Assembly (NCBI GenBank): GCA_905371865.1
Contig: CAJPNA010000022.1
Span: forward strand, 1 to 13,077
DNA length: 13,077 bases
Source of the DNA: an uncultured Carnobacterium sp.
GTDB taxonomy: Bacteria > Bacillota > Bacilli > Lactobacillales > Aerococcaceae
Direction: 5' to 3'
Positions within the stretch are counted from its first letter, which is position 1. The number at the start of each line of letters is the position of its first letter. Below are positions 6,537-13,077 of the stretch, piece by piece. The notes under the pieces were generated by a model. It ran no database searches, was not told the DNA's origin, and was given only the letters and a program-made list of their open reading frames with translations. The position numbers and the translations under genes are program-made.

Positions 6537-7755
6537 AGAATTAACAGAACGTTTTATCCGTTACGCAAAGAAAGAAACAAGATCTGACGAAACAAGTCAA
6601 ACAGTCCCAACAACGCAATCTCAAACAGCGTTTTTAAAGGACTTAGAACAAGAATTAAATGAATTAGGATTCCAAGAAGTATATTTAAATCCTAAAAACA
6701 GCTTCTTAACAGCTACAATTCCTTCAAATGTTGACCATGAAGTTCCAACCATAGGATTCATTGCTCACGTGGATACAGCTGATTTTGAGGCTAGAAATAT
6801 TCAGCCTCAAATTCACGAAAACTATAATGGGGAAGTAATCGTTTTAGACGAAGAAGGAAAATTCGTATTAGATCCTAAAGACTTTCCGAACTTAAAGAAC
6901 TATGTTGGACAAACATTAATTACAACAAATGGGAAAACATTACTAGGTGCTGACGACAAATCTGGTGTGACAGAAATCGTTACAGCAGGTGCTTATTTAT
7001 TACAACATCCAGAAATCAAACACGGAAAAATTCGTGTAGCGTTTGGTCCAGACGAAGAAATCGGACGTGGTGCTGATTTATTCGATGTAGACCATTTTGC
7101 ATGTGATTTTGCTTATACAATGGATGGTGGACCTGTTGGTGAATTAGAATATGAAAGCTTTAACGCTTGCCGTGCCACAGTTCGTATTCAAGGAAAGAAC
7201 GTTCACCCAGGTACAGCGAAAGATACAATGGTGAGCGCACTTGAATTAGCACGTAAATTCCAAAATGCTCTTCCAGAGTTCGAAGTTCCAGAACATACTA
7301 CAGGGCGTGAAGGGTTCTACCACTTAGTAGCAGCTGAAGGGGTTGTAGAAGAAGCTAAATTAGTCTACATTTTACGTGACCATAGTCGCGAACTATTCAA
7401 TGCGAAAAAAGACATGATGCTCCACATCGCTGCTCGAATGAATAAAGAATTAGATACAGACCGCATTACTGTTGATTTACATGATGAGTACTATAATATG
7501 GCTGAAATCATCGAAAAAGATTTCCGTTGTGTGGACGTAGCAAAACAAGCACTTGAGAACTTAGACATCGTTCCAATTATTAAACCAATTCGTGGTGGTA
7601 CAGATGGTTCTAAGATTTCATTCATGGGATTACCGACTCCAAACATTTTTGCAGGTGGCGAAAACATGCATGGCCGCTATGAATATGTTGCTGTTGAATC
7701 AATGGAAAAAGCAACACAAGTGATTCTCGAAATCGCTCGTTTAGCAGCATTATAA
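6529..7755 (+). CDS. pepT: Peptidase T (tripeptide aminopeptidase, M20B)
   Basis: PepT is a cytosolic two-zinc aminopeptidase that removes the N-terminal residue from tripeptides. The 408-residue product has the M20 metal motifs in order: GFIAHVDTADF (H80, D82), LLGADDKSG (bridging D142), FGPDEEIGRGAD (catalytic E176, metal E177), YTMDGGP (D199) and ENMHGRYEY (H381). The start is ATG 6529 after AGGTGA, which overlaps the end of the Nif3 gene by 8 bp; the family N-terminus begins just here, so the longer open frame from 6475 is not used. In peptide-dependent lactic acid bacteria PepT recovers amino acids from imported peptides, which fits an operon controlled by histidine/aspartate supply. No internal promoter is evident. 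Confidence 0.97.
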   Translation: MHKELTERFIRYAKKETRSDETSQTVPTTQSQTAFLKDLEQELNELGFQEVYLNPKNSFLTATIPSNVDHEVPTIGFIAHVDTADFEARNIQPQIHENYNGEVIVLDEEGKFVLDPKDFPNLKNYVGQTLITTNGKTLLGADDKSGVTEIVTAGAYLLQHPEIKHGKIRVAFGPDEEIGRGADLFDVDHFACDFAYTMDGGPVGELEYESFNACRATVRIQGKNVHPGTAKDTMVSALELARKFQNALPEFEVPEHTTGREGFYHLVAAEGVVEEAKLVYILRDHSRELFNAKKDMMLHIAARMNKELDTDRITVDLHDEYYNMAEIIEKDFRCVDVAKQALENLDIVPIIKPIRGGTDGSKISFMGLPTPNIFAGGENMHGRYEYVAVESMEKATQVILEIARLAAL

Positions 7756-7786
7756 TTTTTAACAATAGAAAGAAAGGAGTGAGTTC

Positions 7787-9502
7787 ATGACATTTGATGG
7801 TATTTTCACCAAATGGATGATGGACGAAGTAGCGCCTCTATTAGTAGGAGGGCGTATTACAAAAATTCATCAGCCATTACCATACGATGTACAATTCACC
7901 ATTCGTGCTAACCGTAAGAATTACTTACTTGTATGTTCGGCACACCCAATGATGGCTCGTGTACAATTGATTTCTGAGAAACCAGAGAATCCAGAAGTTG
8001 CTCCTAACTTTTGTATGATTTTGCGTAAGTATTTAGAAGGATCTATTATTCAATCGTTCACTCAAGTAGAGAATGATCGTATTTTACATATGGATGTGTC
8101 TACACGTGATGAACTTGGGGATAAGGCTGGATATCGTTTCACCATTGAGATGATGGGCCGTCATAGTAATTTATTCCTAGTGAATCAAGAAGATAACACG
8201 ATTATCGATTGTGTTAAACGTGTTTCTCTTGGGCAAAATAGTTACCGTACCTTACAGCCAGGTGCTGCCTATGTAATGCCTCCTCAAACGCAGAAGAAAA
8301 ATCCTTTTGAGTATTCGCTCTTTGAATTAGACAGTTTACTTCATCCATTTATTGGAGAACCTGGAGAAAGAACGTTGATGAATGTCTTTCAAGGGATTAG
8401 TAAACAGTCAGCTCATGAAATTGTGGAACGTAGTGAAAGAAAGAGCCAAAGCTTAGCCGAGGCCTTGCATCATTATCTCGAAGAAGGGAATACCGATATA
8501 AAACCGACACTTACGAAATCAACGGACGGGAAGACTTACTTCTTACCGTTTTCGTATATGAGTAAGACGGGTGAATCACAAAACTTTGAAACTCTTTCTG
8601 AATTATTAAGTGCATATTATGTTCAGAAGATTCAAGAAGAGAAAATTCAGCAATTAGCAGGCCACCTGTTGCAAATGCTAAAATCCGAACTTCGCAAGAA
8701 CCGCGAAAAGATGGTAAAACTCGATGAAGATTTAGCCCGAACAGAAGATGCGAATCATTATCGTGTATATGGAGATTTGATTAACACATACCAACACCAA
8801 ATTGAAAAAGGTGCAAGTAGTGTTGCGGTTCAAAACTTCTATCAAGACTACGAAGAAGTAACAATTCCATTAAATCCATTATTAACGGCTTCTCAAAATG
8901 CGCAGGCGTATTTTAAAAAGTACCAAAAACTTAGAAATGCGGTAACGCATATTCATGAGCAACAAGAAACAACGAAAAATGAGATGGATTATTTAGAGAG
9001 TGTTATTTACCAAATCGAAGAAGCGGACGTATTCAACTTAGAAGCCATCCGAGAAGAACTTGTAGAGAGCGGCTACTTAAAACGTTCTACTTTGAAAAAA
9101 GGCATCAAGAAACAAGGAAGCGCAAAACCACATGTGTTCTACGCAACTGATGGCACGCGAATTCTAGTTGGACGTAACAATTTACAAAATGACCAATTGA
9201 CACTTCGACAAGCGAAGAAGGAATACTTATGGCTTCATGCGCAAAATATTCCAGGATCGCACGTTATTATCGAATCCAGTAATCCAGCCGAAGAAACAAT
9301 TGGTGAAGGCGCGATGCTTGCGGCATACTACTCGAAATATCGACTTTCTGGGACGGTTCCTGTGGATTATGTTCAAGTATCGAAAATTCGTAAACCAAAT
9401 GGAGCTAAACCAGGTTTTGTAGTCTACGAAGGCCAACAAAATACTTATATTACGCCAGATCCAGTAAAGGTTGAAGCGTTAAGAAATAATAAACCGAAAT
9501 AG
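7787..9502 (+). CDS. rqcH: Rqc2 homologue RqcH (NFACT family; also annotated fibronectin-binding protein FbpA/PavA)
   Basis: RqcH binds stalled 50S subunits carrying peptidyl-tRNA and recruits tRNA-Ala to add C-terminal alanine tails that mark nascent chains for degradation. The 571-residue protein has an NFACT-N domain beginning MTFDGIFTKWMMDE, the conserved Asp-Arg pair at residues 97-98 (ENDRILH), the same positions as the functional DR motif of B. subtilis RqcH, a helix-hairpin-helix region, a long charged coiled coil (about 285-435), and an NFACT-R domain (LRQAKKEYLWLHAQNIPGSHVII). The Streptococcus homologue PavA was first described as a surface fibronectin binder; there is no signal peptide or anchor here, so a cytosolic RQC role is more likely. 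The start ATG 7787 follows AAAGGAG by 7 bp. It lies 31 bp after pepT. Confidence 0.95.
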   Translation: MTFDGIFTKWMMDEVAPLLVGGRITKIHQPLPYDVQFTIRANRKNYLLVCSAHPMMARVQLISEKPENPEVAPNFCMILRKYLEGSIIQSFTQVENDRILHMDVSTRDELGDKAGYRFTIEMMGRHSNLFLVNQEDNTIIDCVKRVSLGQNSYRTLQPGAAYVMPPQTQKKNPFEYSLFELDSLLHPFIGEPGERTLMNVFQGISKQSAHEIVERSERKSQSLAEALHHYLEEGNTDIKPTLTKSTDGKTYFLPFSYMSKTGESQNFETLSELLSAYYVQKIQEEKIQQLAGHLLQMLKSELRKNREKMVKLDEDLARTEDANHYRVYGDLINTYQHQIEKGASSVAVQNFYQDYEEVTIPLNPLLTASQNAQAYFKKYQKLRNAVTHIHEQQETTKNEMDYLESVIYQIEEADVFNLEAIREELVESGYLKRSTLKKGIKKQGSAKPHVFYATDGTRILVGRNNLQNDQLTLRQAKKEYLWLHAQNIPGSHVIIESSNPAEETIGEGAMLAAYYSKYRLSGTVPVDYVQVSKIRKPNGAKPGFVVYEGQQNTYITPDPVKVEALRNNKPK

Positions 9503-9511
9503 AGGGATATT

Positions 9512-10147
9512 ATGAAAATTATTGTGACAGGATTTGACCCTTTTGGAGGGGAAAAGATTAATCCATCGATTGAATGTGTGAAGGCTCTTCCGGAAATTGA
9601 AGGAGTAGAACTCATTCGATTAGAATTACCGACTGTATTTAAGGAATCAGCAAAGCGTTTGAATGAAGTCATTAATGAAGTGAAACCAGATGCAGTATTA
9701 AGCGTTGGTCAAGCAGGAGGAAGATCTGGGATTACAATGGAACGTATTGCAATCAATGTAGATGATGCGAGAATTCCAGACAATATCAGCCAACAACCAA
9801 TTGATGAAACAATTCAAACAGAAGGGGCAGCTGCTTATTTTTCAACTTTACCGATCAAACGAATTGTAAAAGCGATTCGTGAAGCGGGAATTCCAGTTGA
9901 AGTATCAAATTCCGCTGGGACATTTGTGTGTAATCACATTATGTACCAAGCATTATTTGCTTCAACAAAGGCCGAGAAACCTTTTAAAGCGGGATTTATG
10001 CATATTCCGTTTATTCCAGAACAATCAACGGATAAACCGTCTCTACCGCTTGAAGAGAGCACTAAAGCTTTACAGATTGCGATTGAGACAATCCGTGATT
10101 ATTTAAAAAATGAAGATATTAAGGTTCAAGAGGGAGCCATTTTTTAG
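9512..10147 (+). CDS. pcp: Pyrrolidone-carboxylate (pyroglutamyl) peptidase I, family C15
   Basis: Pcp is a cytosolic cysteine peptidase that removes N-terminal pyroglutamate from peptides, unblocking them for other peptidases such as PepT. The 211-residue protein begins MKIIVTGFDPFGGEKINPS, the family signature. The catalytic triad is visible as E77 (MERIAINVDDARIPDN), C140 (NSAGTFVCNHIMY) and H164 (FMHIPFIPEQ), a constant four-residue offset from E81/C144/H168 of the Bacillus enzyme. The ribosome-binding site AGAGGGA overlaps the rqcH stop codon, leaving only 9 bp between genes, so cotranscription is nearly certain. It belongs functionally with the peptide-recovery genes of this operon. Confidence 0.97.
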   Translation: MKIIVTGFDPFGGEKINPSIECVKALPEIEGVELIRLELPTVFKESAKRLNEVINEVKPDAVLSVGQAGGRSGITMERIAINVDDARIPDNISQQPIDETIQTEGAAAYFSTLPIKRIVKAIREAGIPVEVSNSAGTFVCNHIMYQALFASTKAEKPFKAGFMHIPFIPEQSTDKPSLPLEESTKALQIAIETIRDYLKNEDIKVQEGAIF

Positions 10148-10165
10148 AAAGGAGGGAGATGAATA

Positions 10166-11323
10166 ATGTCACCAAAAGCAGCATATATTCATATCCCTTT
10201 TTGTTCGCATATTTGTTATTATTGCGATTTTAACAAAGTATTTATTGAAGGACAGCCGGTTGATGAATATATCGAATTATTGATTAGAGAAATGGAACTG
10301 ACTGGGAAAAAATATAAAATTGAACCACTTGAAACGCTATATGTGGGTGGAGGAACGCCGTCTTCTTTAACTCCTCAACAGATGGAGCGATTATTGGATG
10401 GCATCCATCAATATTTACCACTACAAAAAGGTGCGGAGTTCTCGATGGAATTGAATCCTGATGACGGTACTCCTGAACTGCTCAGCGTAATGAAACAAGG
10501 AGGAGTGAATCGTCTCAGCATGGGTGTCCAAACCTTTAATAATGATTTATTGAAAGCGATTGGTCGCAAACATACAAAAGAAACAGCAATCCGAACGATT
10601 GAAAATGCACGAAAAGTCGGGTTTGAGAACATGAGTATCGATTTAATTTTCAGACTTCCAAAACAAACGATTGAAGATTTTGAAGAGAGTCTAAAAATGG
10701 CGATGGTGCTAGACTTGCCTCATTATTCCATTTACTCGCTTATTTTAGAGCAGAAGACTGTTTTCTATAATCTAATGAGACAAGGAAAACTTCCGTTGCC
10801 GACGCAGGATGAAGAGGCGGATATGTTTGAACTCGCTATGAAAACAATGGAGAAGTTTGGCAGACATCATTATGAAATTAGTAATTATGCACTTGATGGA
10901 TATGAATCGAGACATAACCTCCATTATTGGAATGCGGATGAATACCTTGCTTTCGGTGCTGGAGCTCATGGGTATGTGAACGAAGTCCGTTATCAGAATA
11001 ATGGTCCTATTCAACAATATCTTACTCCTTTGAGAGAGAAGAAACTTCCTATCTTTTCAGAAACAAAACTATCTAAAAAACAGCTGATTGAAGAATTTAT
11101 GTTTTTAGGATTAAGAAAGTTTTCTGGAGTGTCGAAAAAAGAATTCTTTGAAAGATTTGGAATTTCAATGGAAAAAATCTATGGAGAAGTAATAGACGAA
11201 TTATTGGAAGATAAACTCATTACAACAACTCCTGATGGTTTTGTTTTGACGCATCAAGGGAAATTTTTTGGAAATAACGTTTTCCAATCATTTCTGATCG
11301 ATGAAAATAAGAATGAAATTTGA
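10166..11323 (+). CDS. hemW: HemW-type radical SAM protein (heme chaperone)
   Basis: HemW proteins are radical-SAM family members related to HemN; they bind heme and deliver it to membrane respiratory enzymes rather than oxidising coproporphyrinogen. The 385-residue protein has the 4Fe-4S motif CSHICYYC (C13, C17, C20) close to the N-terminus, the SAM-contact motif YVGGGTPSSL, the ELNPDD and MSIDLIFRLPKQT strands of the barrel, and the HemW motif HNLHYW in RHNLHYWNADEYLAFGAG, followed by a HemN_C winged domain. The start ATG 10166 follows AAAGGAGG (10148-10155); the ATG at 10159 is out of frame. It lies 18 bp after pcp and is the last gene before a new promoter. Many lactic acid bacteria cannot make heme, so its partner here may be an enzyme loaded with scavenged heme. 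Older annotations call this 'oxygen-independent coproporphyrinogen oxidase'. Confidence 0.93.
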   Translation: MSPKAAYIHIPFCSHICYYCDFNKVFIEGQPVDEYIELLIREMELTGKKYKIEPLETLYVGGGTPSSLTPQQMERLLDGIHQYLPLQKGAEFSMELNPDDGTPELLSVMKQGGVNRLSMGVQTFNNDLLKAIGRKHTKETAIRTIENARKVGFENMSIDLIFRLPKQTIEDFEESLKMAMVLDLPHYSIYSLILEQKTVFYNLMRQGKLPLPTQDEEADMFELAMKTMEKFGRHHYEISNYALDGYESRHNLHYWNADEYLAFGAGAHGYVNEVRYQNNGPIQQYLTPLREKKLPIFSETKLSKKQLIEEFMFLGLRKFSGVSKKEFFERFGISMEKIYGEVIDELLEDKLITTTPDGFVLTHQGKFFGNNVFQSFLIDENKNEI

Positions 11324-11341
11324 TGAAAACGAGGGGTTTTG

Positions 11342-11371
11342 TTAAACATTTCTTAAAGAATGTGGTATCAT
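11342..11371 (+). promoter_or_regulatory. Candidate extended -10 promoter for the AEC transporter gene
   Basis: An extended -10 element TG-G-TATCAT (11363-11371) lies about 55 bp before the transporter start. The best -35 match is weak (TTAAAC at 11342-11347, 18-bp spacer), which is tolerable for an extended -10 promoter. The 102-bp gap after hemW, the longest since the T-box, supports a new transcription start here. Confidence 0.5.
11346..11363. promoter_or_regulatory. Imperfect dyad in promoter spacer, possible operator
   Basis: ACATTTCTTAAAGAATGT reads as a near-palindrome: seven of nine positions pair between the halves, with outer arms ACATT/AATGT. It fills the spacer between the candidate -35 and -10 boxes, where a bound repressor would block RNA polymerase. 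No protein can be assigned. Confidence 0.3.
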
Positions 11372-11425
11372 ATCTTATGGCATTTCTAATGCACAAAAAA
11401 TAAAAGAAAAGGGGATATCTATCCA

Positions 11426-12466
11426 ATGGAAAATATCGTTAAGATCTTAACAGCACCAACATTTGTGTCTGCTATCTTCTCAACAATTTCAATTATCTTA
11501 GTGGGTTATTTCATCCGTAAGAAAAATATTGTTGATGCAAACAGTGGTAAAGTCTTATCTAACGTTTTACTATCAGTTGCGATTCCTGCGTTAGCGTTCA
11601 AAGCCTTCATGGTTGACATTAACGACAAAACATTCACAACTGGTTTAAACGTATTTATTTTTGGTTTTATCGCTTATGTAATTTTAATTCTTTTAGGAGA
11701 ATTATTCTTCATGAAAGAGAAAGGTGACCGTAAAACTACTTTATCAGTTTTAACAACTTTCGGTTCAACTACTTTCTTTGGAATTCCAATTATTAACGGA
11801 TTGTTAGGTGCAACTGGTACTTTATATGCCAACATCTTCAACCTAGCTTACCGTGTATTCTTATATTCTTATGGTTTAATTCGTATGAGCGGATTAAAAT
11901 TCGAAAAGAAAAACTTAAAAATGATTTTTGGAAACATTATTGTTATTGCAACATTTGCTGGATTATTAATTTGGATTTTCCAAGCTTCTTTACCACAAGT
12001 AGCAGTTCAAGTTAAAGTCGGTGAAGAAACAAAAGAAATGATGTATGCTTTCTTACGTATTGATAAGACAGCACCATGGTTATTTAAAGCTCTTACTTAC
12101 TTAGCTGATTTAAGCTCACCACTTGCTTGGTTAGCAATCGGTATCACTTTAGGAAACATTTCTTTAGGTGAAGCCGTTAAAGATAAGATGGTTTGGTTCT
12201 ACAGCATTGTTAAATTAATTTTAGTTCCTGCAGTATTTGTTGGAGTAATCTTCGCAGTTAGCGCATTCTTACCAATGAGCCCTGAAGCTTCCAAAGGGAT
12301 TCTTATTATGCTAGCGACACCACCAGCAACAGTTGCTGTGGCATACGCTATCAAATATGATAAAGAAGCAGCACTTGCAAGTAATGCTTCATTACTAGGA
12401 ACTGTATTAGCAGTATTCGCAATCATCTTCTGGATTGTTGCTGGATCTGTTATTTTCCCTGGATAG
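11426..12466 (+). CDS. AEC-family (auxin efflux carrier/malate permease type) transporter
   Basis: This 346-residue integral membrane protein has the layout of the auxin efflux carrier family: two roughly five-helix halves rich in hydrophobic residues, separated by a more polar stretch near 190-215. The first helix begins about residue 10 (VSAIFSTISIILVGYFIRKKNIV); the family-like segment VLLSVAIPALAFKAFM (about 46-61), a GSTTFFGIPIINGL segment in helix 4-5, and MLATPPATVAVAYAIKYD near the end are recognisable. Bacterial members carry malate, malonate or other small carboxylates; direction and substrate cannot be read from sequence. The ribosome-binding site is AAGGGG at 11409-11414. The next gene encodes a 2-hydroxyacid dehydrogenase, so a 2-hydroxy or 2-oxo acid is the most economical guess for the substrate. 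Codon use resembles its neighbours. Confidence 0.88.
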   Translation: MENIVKILTAPTFVSAIFSTISIILVGYFIRKKNIVDANSGKVLSNVLLSVAIPALAFKAFMVDINDKTFTTGLNVFIFGFIAYVILILLGELFFMKEKGDRKTTLSVLTTFGSTTFFGIPIINGLLGATGTLYANIFNLAYRVFLYSYGLIRMSGLKFEKKNLKMIFGNIIVIATFAGLLIWIFQASLPQVAVQVKVGEETKEMMYAFLRIDKTAPWLFKALTYLADLSSPLAWLAIGITLGNISLGEAVKDKMVWFYSIVKLILVPAVFVGVIFAVSAFLPMSPEASKGILIMLATPPATVAVAYAIKYDKEAALASNASLLGTVLAVFAIIFWIVAGSVIFPG

Positions 12467-12476
12467 GATAAACTAT

Positions 12477-12505
12477 AAAAGTAGATCGATTCTCGGTCTA
12501 CTTTT
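12477..12505 (+). terminator. Intercistronic hairpin, terminator-like
   Basis: AAAAGTAGATCGA (12477-12489) pairs with TCGGTCTACTTTT (12493-12505) over 13 positions with one T-G pair and a three-base loop TTC. The 3' arm ends in four T, then CAATTTATAT, a poor U-tail. It begins 10 bp after the transporter stop and ends 15 bp before the next ribosome-binding site. It could be a partial terminator or an mRNA-processing/stabilising hairpin. Confidence 0.65.
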
Positions 12506-12532
12506 CAATTTATATAAAACGGAGGATGGAAA

Positions 12533-13077
12533 ATGAAAGTTTTAGCATATGGTGTTCGCGAAGTTGAATTACCAATTTTCGAACAAGTAAACGAAAAATT
12601 TGGATACGAATTAACTTGTATTCCAGAATACTTAAACTCTGAAGAAACTGCTCGCAAAGCAGAAGGGTTCAAAGCTGTTATTTTACGTGGTAACTGCTGG
12701 GCAAACAAAGAAACTTTAGATATCTACAAAGAATTAGGAGTAGAGTACGTATTAACTCGTACTGTTGGTGTAAACCACATTGATGCTGAATACGCAAAAT
12801 CACTAGGTATGAAATTAGGGTACGTTCCTTTCTATTCTCCAAACGCAATTAGTGAATTAGCTGTAACTTTAGCAATGACATTATTACGTAATGTTGCTTA
12901 CACTGCTTCAAAAACAAGCCAACAAGATTTCACAGTAGACACTCAAATGTTTGCTAAAGAAATCCGTAATTGTACTGTTGGGGTTGTTGGTATCGGACGT
13001 ATCGGTTTAACAACTGCAACATTATTCAAAGGTTTAGGCGCTAACGTATTAGCTTACGATGCTTTCCCTAAAGAAGG
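12533..13077 (+). CDS. D-2-hydroxyacid dehydrogenase, (R)-2-hydroxyglutarate dehydrogenase (HgdH)-like, truncated by window end
   Basis: The first 181 codons of an NAD-dependent D-isomer-specific 2-hydroxyacid dehydrogenase are present; the 3' part (usually to about 330 residues, including the catalytic Arg/Glu/His) lies outside the window. The start MKVLAYGVREVELPIFEQVN, the central RGNCWANKETLDIYKELGV, LTRTVGVNHID and YSPNAISELAVT segments match closely, from memory, the Acidaminococcus fermentans HgdH enzyme, more than the lactobacillar D-lactate dehydrogenases. The Rossmann motif VGVVGIGRIG is at 149-158 and an acidic residue after the second strand (D176) indicates NADH use. The enzyme would reduce a 2-oxo acid such as 2-oxoglutarate, pyruvate or a branched 2-oxo acid to the D-2-hydroxy acid while regenerating NAD. 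ATG 12533 follows GGAGG (12521-12525) by 7 bp. There is no room for its own promoter after the preceding hairpin. Confidence 0.88.
   Translation, partial: MKVLAYGVREVELPIFEQVNEKFGYELTCIPEYLNSEETARKAEGFKAVILRGNCWANKETLDIYKELGVEYVLTRTVGVNHIDAEYAKSLGMKLGYVPFYSPNAISELAVTLAMTLLRNVAYTASKTSQQDFTVDTQMFAKEIRNCTVGVVGIGRIGLTTATLFKGLGANVLAYDAFPKE

Noticed and set aside
11326..11340. Possible terminator after hemW (AAAAC/GTTTT hairpin)
   Set aside because: The stem is only five pairs, mostly A-T, and no T-run follows, so it is too weak to call; readthrough from hemW into the transporter gene cannot be excluded.
12505..12708. Minus-strand open frame across the start of the dehydrogenase gene
   Set aside because: The plus strand here encodes a clear Rossmann-fold dehydrogenase with a good ribosome-binding site; the minus-strand frame has neither.
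1..13077. Mobile elements, CRISPR arrays, tRNA or rRNA genes, defence islands
   Set aside because: No transposase, integrase, direct-repeat array, cloverleaf or rRNA-like stretch was seen; base composition and codon use look even throughout.

Overview
This AT-rich window looks like chromosome of a low-GC Gram-positive bacterium (Bacillota), most probably a lactic acid bacterium of the order Lactobacillales. The evidence is strong AGGAGG-type ribosome-binding sites, a T-box leader in front of hisS-aspS, the trmK/yqfO gene pair, peptidase T, pyrrolidone-carboxylate peptidase, RqcH of the FbpA/PavA type, and AT-rich codon use. A Carnobacteriaceae/Aerococcaceae-like organism is plausible, but the genus is an inference. 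All genes read on the + strand, and I see no tRNA, rRNA, mobile element, prophage or CRISPR array.

Layout: (1) 1-414 is the 3' end of a Cof-type HAD phosphatase gene, closed by a 40-bp perfectly palindromic terminator. (2) 470-783 holds a sigma-A promoter and a complete T-box riboswitch: Stem I with specifier loop, Stem II, Stem III, and competing antiterminator and terminator. (3) 784-11323 is an unbroken co-directional run of nine genes: hisS, aspS, a DeoR-family regulator, trmK, a Nif3/YqfO protein, pepT, rqcH, pcp and hemW. Gaps are 8-33 bp or the genes overlap, and I found no convincing terminator inside. (4) 11324-11425 carries a candidate extended -10 promoter with an imperfect 18-bp dyad in its spacer. 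(5) 11426-13077 holds an AEC-family membrane transporter and the 5' part of a D-2-hydroxyacid dehydrogenase that closely resembles (R)-2-hydroxyglutarate dehydrogenase (HgdH). A strong hairpin separates the two.

How the genes work together: the nine-gene run is dominated by translation and amino-acid recovery. It encodes two aminoacyl-tRNA synthetases, a tRNA methyltransferase, a ribosome-associated quality-control factor and two peptidases that release free amino acids. The T-box specifier region contains overlapping GAC (Asp) and CAC (His) codons, which fits control by both tRNAs whose synthetases head the operon. The last two genes look like a separate unit for making a D-2-hydroxy acid by NADH-dependent reduction of a 2-oxo acid and moving it across the membrane.

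Nothing here is a clearly new defence or mobile system. The items most worth a second look are the dual-codon T-box, the breadth of the operon beneath it, the orphan DeoR-type regulator with altered effector-site residues, and the AEC transporter/HgdH-like pair with its intercistronic hairpin.
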